Assembly: GCF_001591805.1 (NCBI RefSeq) | Contig: NZ_BCVP01000016.1 | Location: forward strand, 124,001-188,000 | DNA: 64,000 nt | Direction: 5' to 3' | From: Neobacillus novalis NBRC 102450 | GTDB taxonomy: Bacteria > Bacillota > Bacilli > Bacillales > Cytobacillaceae | Part shown: one piece after another, positions 43,778 to 53,455 of the stretch | How positions within the stretch are numbered: position 1 is the stretch's first letter | Layout of the letters: every line of letters begins with the position of its first letter | The notes under the pieces: model-generated | Database searches by the model: none | Told to the model about the DNA's origin: nothing | The model's input: the letters and a program-made list of their open reading frames with translations, nothing else | Position numbers and translations under genes: made by a program

Positions 43778-45064
43778 ATGGCTGATTTACGTATAAACCT
43801 TGCAGGAATAAAATCACCTAATCCATTTTGGCTGGCATCAGCACCTCCAACCAACTCGGGCTATCAGGTTCAAAGAGCATTTGAGGCCGGCTGGGGGGGA
43901 GCAGTTTGGAAAACACTTGGCGACCCAATCCTAAATGTTACTTCCAGATTTGCCGCGATAGGTTTTAACGGGCAAAGAGTCGCAGGCTTTAATAATATTG
44001 AGCTGATTACAGATCGTCCATTAGATGTCAATTTAAAGGAAATCTATGAAACGAAAAAGAAATTCCCGAACCATGCGATTATTGCTTCGTTAATGGTCGA
44101 ACCGAAGCAGGAAAAATGGCATGAAATCGTAAAGCGCGTTGAAGATGTCGGGGTTGATGGGCTCGAGTTAAACTTCGGCTGTCCGCACGGTATGGCCGAG
44201 CGCGGAATGGGTTCAGCCTCCGGCCAGGTTCCAGCCCTCGTTGAACGTCAGACCTATTGGGCGAAAGAAGTAGCGAAAACTCCTGTCATTGTTAAATTAA
44301 CGCCTAATATTACCGATATAACCGCAACTGCGGAAGCAGCCTGCAATGGCGGTGCCGATGCTATAAGTATGATCAATACCATTAATAGCCTAATGGGAGT
44401 GGATCTTGATTCATGGAATACCATCCCACATGTGGCCGGAAAAGGGGCACACGGTGGATATTGCGGCCCCGCGGTTAAGCCGATTGCCTTAAATATGGTT
44501 GCCGAATGTGCAAGGCACCCGCATATCAATGTACCTATTTCCGGAATTGGCGGGATTTCCAATTGGCGGGACGCGGTTGAATTTATGCTGATGGGGGCAA
44601 CTGGTGTTCAAGTCTGTACGGCTGCGATGCACCATGGCTTCCGGATTGTTGAAGATATGATTGATGGCCTTAATAACTACCTAGACAGTAAAGGGATTGC
44701 GGCCGTATCCGATATTATTGGAAAATCCGTTCCAAAATACTCCGATTGGGGTAACTTGGACTTGAACCACAACATTGTCGCAAAAATCAATCCGGATGTA
44801 TGTATCAATTGTAATAAATGCCATATTGCCTGTGAGGATACCTCCCATCAATGCATTGATATGCTTACAGATGTGAATGGAAAAAGCTATCTGAAAGTTA
44901 GAGAAGAAGACTGTGTTGGCTGTAATTTATGTTCAATTGTCTGCCCGGTTGATGGAGCAATCGACATGATTGAAGCACCTAGAGAGCTGGCGCCAATGAC
45001 CTGGAATGATCGCCAAACGGCCTTAAGTGTCGCAGTTGAGTGCAAAGCAGACGTTGCAAAATAA
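43778..45064 (+). CDS. preA: Dihydropyrimidine dehydrogenase (NAD+), PreA subunit
   Basis: A 428-residue protein. The N-terminal FMN-binding TIM barrel resembles dihydroorotate dehydrogenase (GIKSPNPFWLASAPPTNSGYQVQRAFEAGWGGAVWKT, LNFGCPHGMAERGMGSA with the active-site Cys loop, GIGGISNWRDAVEFMLMGATGVQVCTA). The C-terminus carries two [4Fe-4S] motifs (CINCNKCHIACE and CVGCNLCSIVCP). PreA is the catalytic subunit that reduces uracil and thymine. It lies 22 bases after preT with AAGGAGG. Confidence 0.94.
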   Translation: MADLRINLAGIKSPNPFWLASAPPTNSGYQVQRAFEAGWGGAVWKTLGDPILNVTSRFAAIGFNGQRVAGFNNIELITDRPLDVNLKEIYETKKKFPNHAIIASLMVEPKQEKWHEIVKRVEDVGVDGLELNFGCPHGMAERGMGSASGQVPALVERQTYWAKEVAKTPVIVKLTPNITDITATAEAACNGGADAISMINTINSLMGVDLDSWNTIPHVAGKGAHGGYCGPAVKPIALNMVAECARHPHINVPISGIGGISNWRDAVEFMLMGATGVQVCTAAMHHGFRIVEDMIDGLNNYLDSKGIAAVSDIIGKSVPKYSDWGNLDLNHNIVAKINPDVCINCNKCHIACEDTSHQCIDMLTDVNGKSYLKVREEDCVGCNLCSIVCPVDGAIDMIEAPRELAPMTWNDRQTALSVAVECKADVAK

Positions 45065-45085
45065 AAGATTAGGAGGATTCATTAT

Positions 45086-46504
45086 ATGAAAAAAATCATT
45101 AAAAATGGAACGATTGTCACCGCATCTGACACCTTTCAAGCAGAACTATTAATCGAAGATGGAAAAATTACGCAAATTGGCTCAAATCTCTCTGCCATTG
45201 GCGCTGAGGTTATCGATGCCAAAGGCTGTCTTGTTTTTCCAGGAGGAATTGACCCGCACACCCATTTAGATATGCCCTTTGGCGGCACGGTCACAAAGGA
45301 TGATTTCGAAACGGGAACAATGGCTGCTGCCTTCGGCGGCACGACGACAGTCATAGACTTTTGCTTAACGAATAAAGGCGAGCCGCTAAAAAATGCTATT
45401 CAAACCTGGCATGATAAATCGAAGGACAAAGCCGTGATTGACTATGGCTTCCACTTAATGATTTCAGAAATCAACGAGAATGTTTTAAAGGAACTGCCAC
45501 AGGTCATAAATGAAGAAGGAATTTCCTCGTTTAAAGTATTTATGGCTTACAAAAATGTTTTCCAGGCAGACGATGAAACCTTGTTCAAGACGCTTATCAC
45601 CGCAAAAGACCTTGGCGCCTTGGTTATGGTCCATGCTGAGAATGGCGACGTCATTGATTATCTAACGAAGAAAGCACTCGAAGAAGGGAATACAGAACCG
45701 ATTTATCATGCGTTAACAAGACCGCCGGAATTAGAGGGCGAAGCAACGGGCCGTGCCGCTAGGTTTACCGGGCTGGCCAATTCGCAGCTATATGTGGTCC
45801 ATGTTTCCTGTGCTGATGCGGCCGAAAAAATTGCTGAGGCGCGCAGCAAGGGCTTCGATGTTTGGGGCGAAACGTGTCCGCAATATCTCGTTCTTGATCA
45901 AAGCTATTTAGAAAAGCCAAATTTTGAAGGAGCCAAATATGTGTGGTCGCCGCCGCTCCGTGAAAAGTGGAACCAGGAAGCCCTCTGGAATGCGTTAAAG
46001 AGCGGTCAGCTGCAAACAATCGGCTCCGATCAATGCTCGTTTGATTTTAACGGGCAAAAGGATTTAGGCCGGGATGATTTCACGAAAATCCCGAATGGCG
46101 GTCCGATTATTGAAGACCGCTTAGCGATTTTGTTTTCGGAGGGGGTAAAGAAGGGTCGGATCAGTCTGAACCAGTTTGTTGACCTGACTTCGACGAGAGC
46201 CGCGAAACTCTTTGGGCTTTACCCGCAAAAAGGAACGATTGCTGTTGGGACTGATGCCGATCTTGTGATTTTTGATCCGAATGTCGAACGGGTTATATCT
46301 GCTGAAACTCATCATATGGCGGTAGATTACAATGCATTTGAAGGCATGCAGGTCACTGGCGAACCTATTTCTGTGTTAGTGCGCGGTGAATATGTCGTCC
46401 GTGAAAAGCAGTTTGTCGGTAAACCAGGTTCCGGTCAATATTTGAAGCGAGCGAAGTATCGTACAAATACACCTTTAAATCAAAATGAAACCTTATCTAT
46501 CTAA
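45086..46504 (+). CDS. hydA: Dihydropyrimidinase (hydantoinase)
   Basis: A 472-residue cyclic amidohydrolase: GGIDPHTHLDMPFGG (metal ligands), GTMAAAFGGTTTVIDF, SSFKVFMAYKN where the Lys is carbamylated to bridge two metals, VHAENGDVI, YVVHVSCADA and GSDQCSFDF. It opens the ring of dihydrouracil or dihydrothymine to N-carbamoyl-beta-alanine or N-carbamoyl-beta-aminoisobutyrate. It follows preA by 21 bases with AGGAGG. The next enzyme of the pathway, beta-ureidopropionase, is not present in the window. Confidence 0.94.
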   Translation: MKKIIKNGTIVTASDTFQAELLIEDGKITQIGSNLSAIGAEVIDAKGCLVFPGGIDPHTHLDMPFGGTVTKDDFETGTMAAAFGGTTTVIDFCLTNKGEPLKNAIQTWHDKSKDKAVIDYGFHLMISEINENVLKELPQVINEEGISSFKVFMAYKNVFQADDETLFKTLITAKDLGALVMVHAENGDVIDYLTKKALEEGNTEPIYHALTRPPELEGEATGRAARFTGLANSQLYVVHVSCADAAEKIAEARSKGFDVWGETCPQYLVLDQSYLEKPNFEGAKYVWSPPLREKWNQEALWNALKSGQLQTIGSDQCSFDFNGQKDLGRDDFTKIPNGGPIIEDRLAILFSEGVKKGRISLNQFVDLTSTRAAKLFGLYPQKGTIAVGTDADLVIFDPNVERVISAETHHMAVDYNAFEGMQVTGEPISVLVRGEYVVREKQFVGKPGSGQYLKRAKYRTNTPLNQNETLSI

Positions 46505-46554
46505 GAAATATCAACTTTTCTATATATATTAACTCAGAACAGGATGGGGATACG

Positions 46555-46773
46555 ATGTCAGACTATCAACAATTTCTTGATGAACGTGACAAGATTGATT
46601 TTCTTATCCAAAAGGGCTGCCAAATTTACGGTGTAAGAGAACATTTAAATGGAGCTTCTGTTGACTTTTTGCACCCAAATGGAAATGTCACTGAAACTTT
46701 ACTGATCGGAACGGCCAACGGAAGAAAATATTTTTCCAGTCTATTAATTAGTCAGAATCAGCCAAAAAATTGA
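46555..46773 (+). CDS. Small hypothetical protein in the pyrimidine operon
   Basis: A 72-residue protein with no signal or membrane segment and no recognised domain (DKIDFLIQKGCQIYGVREHLNGASVDFLHPNG). It sits 50 bases after dihydropyrimidinase and about 80 before the PucR-type regulator on the same strand, so it is probably cotranscribed. A GGATGGGG site precedes the ATG. Its role is unknown. Confidence 0.6.
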   Translation: MSDYQQFLDERDKIDFLIQKGCQIYGVREHLNGASVDFLHPNGNVTETLLIGTANGRKYFSSLLISQNQPKN

Positions 46774-46851
46774 TGAAAATGGGAAAGGGGTTGGTTGAAA
46801 AACCAATCTTTTTCCAAATACACGTCTTATTTTTCAAGGAGTGCTAATCAG

Positions 46852-48468
46852 ATGAAAGAACATTTTCAATTAACGACCGCAGATATTTTGAAACGAAAGC
46901 ACTTTGAAAAATCAATCGTGATTGCAGGGGAGGAGGGCATCCATCGAATCGTTAAATGGGTTCATGTTGTCGAGGTAACAAGTATTCGCAACCTCTTAAA
47001 TGGGAACGAGCTTATTTTGTCAACCGGGGTGGCCTGGAAGGATAATGTCGACCTATTTGTGTCGATGGTGAAGGAGTTTATTGAAAACAATGCGGCAGGG
47101 TTATGCCTTGAGATGGGGACCTACATGTCGGAGGTTCCGGCCGAGGTTATTGATCTTGCTAATGATCATCATTTTCCAATCATTGTTTTTCAAAAAGAAG
47201 TGCCGTTTGTTGAAATTACACAGGACATCCATTCCGTCATCATAAACCAGCAATACCAGAAGATTTCTGACTTAGAGAATTATTCTCAGAGCTTAAATAA
47301 ACGACTTCTTACTATTGAAACATATGAGGATATTCTTCAATTTATTTTCTCTGCATTGGATGTGCAAATCATTTTCCGCTTGAAAAACCAGGAGTATGAA
47401 TTTGTACCTGAAATCAGCCGTCATGAACAAATTTCCATCATCGCTAAGCTTCAGGAGGCGAAAACGCAGCCCTATGGTCATATTGCCTCGACGCCGATTT
47501 TTTTGTTTGGCCAGGAATATGCCGAGTTGGTTGTTTATTCAAAGGATATTCCGATCAGTGAATATGATTCGTTGATTTTAGATCGAACGGCAACCGCATT
47601 AGCCCAGCATTTATTAAGAGATTTGTTTGTGGAGGAAAAAAAGCGCGTTGAAGAGTTTGAGTGGCTGCGCGGCTGGCTTGACGGCGAGCATTCACTTGAA
47701 GATATTTACGAATACCTGGTTGAGAATGGAATCAAACCAAAAACAAGTGATGTCGCGGTAATAATCACAAAACTGATCCCCGTTAAGGAAAAATTAAGTC
47801 AGGATGTTACCTATTTAAAATTATTATTTCGCTCTGTTTTTGAACAAAATGGCTTTGCCGTCTTTTTCGTTGAAAAAAGAAATGAGATTACCTTTATTCT
47901 GTTAAATAACAGAACGAAAAAAAATCTAAAGGAACGGATTAAAAAGGCGATTGAATCAATTCAAGACTCAGAGTTTATCCGCCAGCAAACTTCGGCAAAG
48001 CTAATCATTGCGGCAGGTAAGTTTATACAATCACTGAGTGAGGTACATAAGAGCTATCAAACAGCTAAAGAAACGCTGCGGATTCAACAAAAAATGACGA
48101 ACAAACAAATTTATCATTTTTATGAAGATCTGCATTTATATCGGCTGATTTCGCAAATGAGCAGACACACCGATTTACATGAACTGGCTTCTGAATATTT
48201 ACAGCCCGTCATTCAATATGATCAACAATACAATGGCAAATTGTTAGAAACGTTAAAAGCCTATTTGGAGTGTAATGGGTCGAAGCAGGAAACCTCGAAC
48301 AAGCTATTTATCGTCAGACAAACTTTGTATCATCGGCTGCATAAACTCGAAAATCTTTTGGGAGAAGACTTTATGGAACATGAAAAACGGGTGGCCATCG
48401 AATTTATGCTTTTGGTTCATGATTATCTGTCGGCTTCTCAGTTTAAGAAAGCAAATCAAGCCTTGTAA
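46852..48468 (+). CDS. PucR-family regulator of pyrimidine degradation
   Basis: A 538-residue protein. The N-terminus FQLTTADILKRKHFEKSIVIAGEEGIHRIVKWVHVVEV is the PucR domain, and the C-terminus (YLECNGSKQETSNKLFIVRQTLYHRLHKLENLLG) is the PucR-type HTH. It is placed between the ring-opening genes and the downstream semialdehyde dehydrogenase and aminotransferase, so it most likely activates both sides in response to a pathway compound. The ATG at 46852 is preferred: AAGGAG lies 10 bases before it and the protein then starts like other family members; a TTG at 46795 would add 19 residues. Regulator choice fits uracil catabolism in Gram-positives. Confidence 0.88.
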   Translation: MKEHFQLTTADILKRKHFEKSIVIAGEEGIHRIVKWVHVVEVTSIRNLLNGNELILSTGVAWKDNVDLFVSMVKEFIENNAAGLCLEMGTYMSEVPAEVIDLANDHHFPIIVFQKEVPFVEITQDIHSVIINQQYQKISDLENYSQSLNKRLLTIETYEDILQFIFSALDVQIIFRLKNQEYEFVPEISRHEQISIIAKLQEAKTQPYGHIASTPIFLFGQEYAELVVYSKDIPISEYDSLILDRTATALAQHLLRDLFVEEKKRVEEFEWLRGWLDGEHSLEDIYEYLVENGIKPKTSDVAVIITKLIPVKEKLSQDVTYLKLLFRSVFEQNGFAVFFVEKRNEITFILLNNRTKKNLKERIKKAIESIQDSEFIRQQTSAKLIIAAGKFIQSLSEVHKSYQTAKETLRIQQKMTNKQIYHFYEDLHLYRLISQMSRHTDLHELASEYLQPVIQYDQQYNGKLLETLKAYLECNGSKQETSNKLFIVRQTLYHRLHKLENLLGEDFMEHEKRVAIEFMLLVHDYLSASQFKKANQAL

Positions 48469-48642
48469 AACGTCCTGTTATTAGCAACATGTTAAATGAA
48501 TATTCAATTTGTCGCAGAAATGCTTCCAGTTATTTTACGGATTGTCTAATGAAAGCCGTCTATCGATACGAGATAATGATGGTATCAACGTTTTATTGTT
48601 GGAAAATTCAATCGATTTTTTCGAAAACAAGGAGGTTTCAGA

Positions 48643-50109
48643 ATGAGCGTAACAAAAAATGATACGGCGGTATTAAAAAACTTTATTAACGGTGAATGGG
48701 TGAGCTCGAACAGCAGCCAAACACTTGATGTACCGAATCCGGCAACAAATGAACTGTTAACACAGGTTCCGGTCTCATCCAAAGAGGATGTCAATCTTGC
48801 TGTTGCTGCAGCAAAAGAAGCATTTAAAAAGTGGAAAAACGTCCCGGTTCCGAAGCGTGCCAGGATCCTCTTCAAATATCACTACCTGTTAACTGAAAAC
48901 CATGAAGCATTGGCAAAATTGATTGTTCAGGAAAATGGAAAGGCTTACAAGGAAGCGTACGGTGAGGTACAGCGCGGGATTGAGTGTGTTGAATTCGCCT
49001 CAGGCGCACCGACATTAATGATGGGCGAAACGCTGTCAGGAATTGCCGAGGACATCGATTCGGAAATGTTCCGGTATCCATTGGGGGTTGTCGGCGGAAT
49101 CACCCCGTTCAACTTTCCGATGATGGTACCGTTATGGATGTTCCCGCTTGCCGTGGCCTGTGGAAATACCTTTGTGTTGAAACCATCTGAGCGGACACCG
49201 ATTTTAGCTAATCGCTTAGCGGAGTTATTCACAGAGGCTGGAGCACCAAATGGTGTCCTAAATGTCGTTCATGGTGCCCATGATGTGGTCAACGGTTTAC
49301 TCGAGCATAAGGATATTGCCGCAATTTCCTTTGTCGGCTCCCAGGTGGTGGCAAAGTATGTTTATCAGCGGGCAGCTGCTGAAGGCAAGCGGGTTCAAGC
49401 CCTTTCTGGTGCAAAAAACCACCATATTGTCATGCCGGATGCTGATATGGATAAGGCGGTGCAGCATGTGCTAAGTTCCACATTTGGCAGTGCCGGGCAG
49501 CGCTGCATGGCCTGCAGTGCCGTTGTCGTTGTCGGTGATAATGAGCCATTTGTTGAAGCGTTGAAGAAAAAGGCGGATGAATTAATTATCGGGAACGGCA
49601 TGGATGACGAAGTATTATTAACTCCTGTCATCCGCAAGGATCACCGTGAAAAGGCATTAAGCTATATCGATAAAGGAGTAGCGGAAGGGGCAGATTTGAT
49701 CAGGGATGGACGACGGGAAATGGATGATCTTCCAGAAGGAAATTTCCTCGGGCCAACGATATTTGATCATGTTACTCCGGAGATGACGATTGCTAAGGAC
49801 GAAATCTTTGCCCCGGTCTTAAGTCTGCTTCGTGCGAATAATCTAGATGAAGGGTTAGAATTTATCCGAAAATCGAGGTATGGAAACGGAGCTACAATTT
49901 ATACAAATAACGCAAAAGCTGTTCGGCAGTTCCGTGAAGAAGCAGATGCCGGCATGTTAGGGATCAACGTCGGCGTTCCGGCCACAATGGCCTTCTTCCC
50001 ATTCTCCGGCTGGAAGGATTCCTTCTACGGTGACCTCCATGTGAACGGAAAAGACGGATTAAACTTCTATACACGGAAGAAAATGATTACCTCAAGATTT
50101 GATGCATAA
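48643..50109 (+). CDS. mmsA: Methylmalonate/malonate-semialdehyde dehydrogenase (CoA-acylating)
   Basis: A 488-residue aldehyde dehydrogenase of the MmsA type: [57 protein letters not shown], and the catalytic Cys in [18 protein letters not shown], which has the GQRCMA form that marks the CoA-acylating family. It turns malonate semialdehyde (from beta-alanine) into acetyl-CoA and CO2, or methylmalonate semialdehyde (from thymine) into propionyl-CoA and CO2. CAAGGAGG precedes the ATG. It closes the reductive pyrimidine pathway with the aminotransferase that follows. Confidence 0.93.
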   Translation: MSVTKNDTAVLKNFINGEWVSSNSSQTLDVPNPATNELLTQVPVSSKEDVNLAVAAAKEAFKKWKNVPVPKRARILFKYHYLLTENHEALAKLIVQENGKAYKEAYGEVQRGIECVEFASGAPTLMMGETLSGIAEDIDSEMFRYPLGVVGGITPFNFPMMVPLWMFPLAVACGNTFVLKPSERTPILANRLAELFTEAGAPNGVLNVVHGAHDVVNGLLEHKDIAAISFVGSQVVAKYVYQRAAAEGKRVQALSGAKNHHIVMPDADMDKAVQHVLSSTFGSAGQRCMACSAVVVVGDNEPFVEALKKKADELIIGNGMDDEVLLTPVIRKDHREKALSYIDKGVAEGADLIRDGRREMDDLPEGNFLGPTIFDHVTPEMTIAKDEIFAPVLSLLRANNLDEGLEFIRKSRYGNGATIYTNNAKAVRQFREEADAGMLGINVGVPATMAFFPFSGWKDSFYGDLHVNGKDGLNFYTRKKMITSRFDA

Positions 50110-50113
50110 ATAT

Positions 50114-50125
50114 GGTGTCAGGCAC
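50114..50125. repeat. Single arm of the dispersed GGTGTCAGGCAC repeat
   Basis: GGTGTCAGGCAC occurs five bases after the mmsA stop without a complementary arm nearby. It lies between two cotranscribed genes, so it is probably a decayed copy and not a terminator. Confidence 0.8.
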
Positions 50126-50152
50126 AAAATTCCAAAAAATGGAGGAGAGGTT

Positions 50153-51508
50153 ATGGTTCAAACGAGTGGTCCCCACAAAACATTATTGGAACAGGATGAT
50201 AAGTATGTCTGGCATTCGATGAAACCTTATAATCCGAATGCCACGATTGTGGTAACAAAGGCGGAGGGTTCCTGGGTAACCGATGCCGACGGAAAACGCT
50301 ACTTAGATGCGATGGCAGGCCTATGGTGTGTCAATGTCGGCTACGGCCGGACTGAGCTTGCAGAAGCTGCCTATGAACAATTAAAGGAAATGGCCTATTT
50401 TCCACTATCGCAAAGCCATGTTCCGGCTATTAAACTAGCGGAAAAATTAAATGAAATGCTTGGCGATGATTATGTCATCTTTTTCTCGAACAGCGGTTCA
50501 GAGGCAAACGAAACCGCTTTTAAAATCGTAAGGCAATACCATCAGCAAAAGGGCGAACATAATCGATATAAAATCGTTTCCCGTTACCGTGCCTACCACG
50601 GCAACTCGATGGGTGCATTGGCAGCAACTGGGCAGGCACAACGAAAATATAAATATGAGCCATTATCACCAGGGTTTATCCATGTGTCACCTCCGGATTC
50701 CTACCGAGATGATATAAACGTTGCTGACCCAAGGGAATTATCTTCCGTCAAAGAAATCGACCGGACGATGACTTGGGAGCTCAGTGAAACGGTTGCCGCG
50801 ATGATTATGGAACCGATTATCACGGGCGGCGGTGTTCTAGTTCCGCCGGACGGCTATATGAAAGCGGCAAAAGAAGTTTGTGAAAAACATGGCGCACTAC
50901 TTATCGTCGATGAAGTCATTTGCGGTTTTGGCCGTACCGGTAAACCCTTTGGCTTTATGAACTATGGGGTGAAGCCAGACATCATTACCATGGCAAAGGG
51001 GATAACCAGCGCATATTTACCGCTTTCAGCGACAGCAGTTCGCAAGGATATATATGAAGCGTTTAAAGGGACAGAGGAGTATGATTACTTCCGTCACGTG
51101 AATACATTTGGCGGAAATCCCGCAGCCTGTGCACTTGCGTTAAAGAATCTTGAGATTATGGAAAAGGAAAACTTATTTGACCGCTCCAGAGATTTAGGTG
51201 AACAATTACTGAATGATCTAACGAACCTGTTACAGGACCACCCTTATGTAGGAAATGTCCGTGGTAAAGGATTGCTGGTGGGGATTGAATTAGTGAAGGA
51301 TAAAGGCACAAAGGAACCGTTGGATGCAGCACTTGTAAACCAAATCATTGCCAATTGTAAACAGGAAGGGATTATCATCGGGAAAAACGGAGCAACAGTT
51401 GCCGGATACAATAATGTGTTAACATTAGCACCGCCACTAAACATTGAACAGAAAGATATCAATTTTATCATTAAAACACTAACTGAATCGCTTGATAAAA
51501 TCCGCTAA
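50153..51508 (+). CDS. Omega-amino acid (beta-alanine) aminotransferase
   Basis: A 451-residue class III PLP aminotransferase: YLDAMAGLWCVNVGYGR, FFSNSGSEANETAFKIVRQYH, YRAYHGNSMGALAATGQ, IVDEVICGFGRTGKPFGF and TMAKGITSAYLPLSA with the PLP lysine in MAKG. The GLWCVNVGYGR form is usual for beta-alanine:pyruvate-type enzymes. In this context it would deaminate beta-alanine or beta-aminoisobutyrate to the semialdehyde used by MmsA. The ATG at 50153 is chosen for the GGAGGAGAGG before it; an ATG at 50099 overlaps mmsA. Confidence 0.9.
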   Translation: MVQTSGPHKTLLEQDDKYVWHSMKPYNPNATIVVTKAEGSWVTDADGKRYLDAMAGLWCVNVGYGRTELAEAAYEQLKEMAYFPLSQSHVPAIKLAEKLNEMLGDDYVIFFSNSGSEANETAFKIVRQYHQQKGEHNRYKIVSRYRAYHGNSMGALAATGQAQRKYKYEPLSPGFIHVSPPDSYRDDINVADPRELSSVKEIDRTMTWELSETVAAMIMEPIITGGGVLVPPDGYMKAAKEVCEKHGALLIVDEVICGFGRTGKPFGFMNYGVKPDIITMAKGITSAYLPLSATAVRKDIYEAFKGTEEYDYFRHVNTFGGNPAACALALKNLEIMEKENLFDRSRDLGEQLLNDLTNLLQDHPYVGNVRGKGLLVGIELVKDKGTKEPLDAALVNQIIANCKQEGIIIGKNGATVAGYNNVLTLAPPLNIEQKDINFIIKTLTESLDKIR

Positions 51509-51521
51509 TGTGAGAGGAAGA

Positions 51522-51568
51522 GAGCGCTTGTAACTTACAAATTGTAAATTACGAGTGTTCTTTTTTTT
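51522..51568 (+). terminator. Terminator of the pyrimidine-degradation genes
   Basis: GAGCGCTTGTAACTTAC pairs imperfectly with GTAAATTACGAGTGTTC around AAATT, followed by eight T. Confidence 0.85.
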
Positions 51569-51666
51569 CATTTTAGGACATAAATTCACAATATCAATAA
51601 TTTAATAGAATGGGGTTCTTTCCGCGAATCCGTGTGAAAAAATGTCGAAATTCTTCGAAGTAACAA

Positions 51667-51694
51667 TTGACAGAACATTTGAATGAGTTATAAT
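51667..51694 (+). promoter_or_regulatory. Sigma-A promoter of the microcompartment operon
   Basis: TTGACA and TATAAT are separated by 16 bases, both consensus hexamers. Transcription would begin near 51701, leaving a ~140-base leader before the deoR-like gene. The ATTGTTCACAAAGAA stretch at 51705 may be an operator for that regulator. Confidence 0.8.
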
Positions 51695-51781
51695 AAACTT
51701 AGCAATTGTTCACAAAGAATTTACATAATTTCATTCATTCCAACATCGTGAAAAAATGCAATATTTCTTTTTACAATAGTT

Positions 51782-51795
51782 TGTAACCGTTTTCT
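51782..51795. promoter_or_regulatory. CcpA cre-like site in the microcompartment leader
   Basis: TGTAACCGTTTTCT matches TGWAANCGNTNWCA at 13 of 14 positions (last base differs). It lies about 80 bases downstream of the promoter, where CcpA could act as a roadblock. Confidence 0.65.
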
Positions 51796-51840
51796 CCAAG
51801 TTTTCGATTTTAATAACTTTAAAAATTAGGTGAGGATACA

Positions 51841-52803
51841 ATGGCGGATGAAAAAATTTCGCGCCTTGTTGAAGTGGCGAAATTGTACTATCAATTAGAC
51901 TACAGTCAACAAGAAATTGCGAAACAGTTAGGTATTTCCCGCCCCACCGTATCCAGACTTCTGGATCAAGCTATCCAAGAGGGTGTTGTCCATATTAAAA
52001 TAATTAATCCGGCCGAGGATGTTCAGGAATTGGCAATGCAAGTGAAAGAGAAATTCCAGTTAAAGCATTGTATTGTTGCTTCGATTCCAGAGTATGAGGA
52101 TGAACTCATCAAAGAGAAACTGGGAGACGTTTCTGCCGATTATTTATATGAAATTGTCCAAAATGGCGACACTATTGGAATTACTTGGGGAACAACCCTT
52201 TATCAAGTCGTGAAAAAACTGCAGCCTAAGAATGTAAAGGATATTACGATTGTTCAGCTTAATGGTGGGGTGAGTTACTCTGAGTCAAACACATATGCAT
52301 CAGAAATCATCAACGGCCTTGCTACTGCCTTTAATACGACACCACATTTCTTACCGGTTCCGGCGGTAGTAGACCATATCGTCGTCAAGCAGGCGATTGT
52401 AGCTGACAGGCATGTGAAACGAATATTAGAGTTAGGTAAACAGGCAAATATCGCGATTTTCACGGTAGGGGAGCCTGGTGAACAATCGACCCTCATGCAT
52501 GCAGGATACTTTTTAGAAAGTGATATCGAGATTTTACGCTCAAATCAAACGGTTGGCGATATCTGCTCTAGGTTTATTGATATAGACGGGAAGATAAGCC
52601 ACGAAGCTTTAAATGACCGTACGATTGGCATTGAACTCTCGCACTTGACCGGAAAAGATTACGGCATCCTGATTGCAGGCGGTAACACGAAAGTTGATGG
52701 TATTTATGGTGCGCTGATTGGCCGGCACGCAAATGTGCTAATTACCGATCAGTATACTGCCAAGGCTTTACTCGAAATGGGGGGTGATAACATTAATGGA
52801 TAA
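51841..52803 (+). CDS. DeoR/SorC-family transcriptional regulator of the microcompartment
   Basis: A 320-residue regulator. The N-terminal HTH is YSQQEIAKQLGISRPTVSRLLDQAIQEGVV; the rest is the SorC sugar-binding domain (GDTIGITWGTTLYQVVKKL, GGNTKVDGIYGALIGRHANVLITDQ). B. subtilis DeoR, which answers to deoxyribose-5-phosphate, is of this type, and the presence of deoC at the far end of this operon supports the same effector here. The gene overlaps the start of pduL by 8 bases, so it is first in the operon and probably controls its own transcript. Confidence 0.9.
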   Translation: MADEKISRLVEVAKLYYQLDYSQQEIAKQLGISRPTVSRLLDQAIQEGVVHIKIINPAEDVQELAMQVKEKFQLKHCIVASIPEYEDELIKEKLGDVSADYLYEIVQNGDTIGITWGTTLYQVVKKLQPKNVKDITIVQLNGGVSYSESNTYASEIINGLATAFNTTPHFLPVPAVVDHIVVKQAIVADRHVKRILELGKQANIAIFTVGEPGEQSTLMHAGYFLESDIEILRSNQTVGDICSRFIDIDGKISHEALNDRTIGIELSHLTGKDYGILIAGGNTKVDGIYGALIGRHANVLITDQYTAKALLEMGGDNING

Positions 52804-53455
52804 AGAGAGTATTAGAGAACTAGTCGAAAAGATTGTCAAAAATACACTTCAAACAGCTAAGCAAGTTCCGATTGCAGCTTCAAACCGGCATATTCATTTA
52901 TCACCTGAACATGTCGAGCGACTGTTCGGAAAGGGTTATCAACTAACTAAGCTTAAAAGTTTATCCCAGCCGAATCAATTTGCCGCAAAGGAAACCGTTA
53001 GCTTAATTGGTCCAAAGGGAAAGATTCAAAATGTTCGTGTTCTCGGGCCCGCAAGAGGCAGCACTCAAGTAGAAGTGTCTCTATTCGACGGCTTTACGCT
53101 TGGTGTGAAACCGCCGATTCGTAACTCTGGAGATATTAAAGGCTCAGAATCGATCACAATCCAAGGTCCGCGCAGGCAAATCACCATTAAAGAAGGGCTG
53201 ATATGTGCCGCACGCCACATTCATATGCACACTGTAGACGCCGAAGCCTTTGATGTTTCGGACGGAGACCTTGTTCAAGTGAAAGTTGCTGGAGCACGCG
53301 GGGTTATTTTCTCCAATGTATTAATTCGTGTTTCACCAAAATACAAGCTTGAGATGCACATTGACCTTGATGAGGCAAATGCAGCAAATATCAAAAATGG
53401 ACAACTTGGAGAAATTGTTGCCATTGAAAGTCGAAATAAAGTGAGTGGGGAGTAA
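52796..53455 (+). CDS. pduL: PduL-type phosphotransacylase with N-terminal targeting helix
   Basis: A 219-residue microcompartment phosphate acyltransferase. It has two PduL domains with His-rich zinc motifs: AASNRHIHLSPEHVERLFG and CAARHIHMHTVDAEAFDV. It converts acetyl-CoA and phosphate to acetyl-phosphate, freeing CoA inside the shell. Residues 1-20 (DKESIRELVEKIVKNTLQ) form an amphipathic helix before the domain, as in other encapsulated PduL. The ATG at 52796 is preferred over an in-frame GTG at 52784 because the GGGGGGTG site lies before it. It ends one base into the next gene. Confidence 0.93.
   Translation: MDKESIRELVEKIVKNTLQTAKQVPIAASNRHIHLSPEHVERLFGKGYQLTKLKSLSQPNQFAAKETVSLIGPKGKIQNVRVLGPARGSTQVEVSLFDGFTLGVKPPIRNSGDIKGSESITIQGPRRQITIKEGLICAARHIHMHTVDAEAFDVSDGDLVQVKVAGARGVIFSNVLIRVSPKYKLEMHIDLDEANAANIKNGQLGEIVAIESRNKVSGE

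Larger units (their letters stand above)
51509..51840. other. Control region between the pyrimidine and microcompartment operons
   Basis: This 332-base gap holds, in order, the terminator of the pyrimidine genes, a sigma-A promoter at 51667, about 100 bases of AT-rich leader with GTTCACAAAGAA near the expected start of transcription, and a cre-like site at 51782. No gene is seen. Confidence 0.75.
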
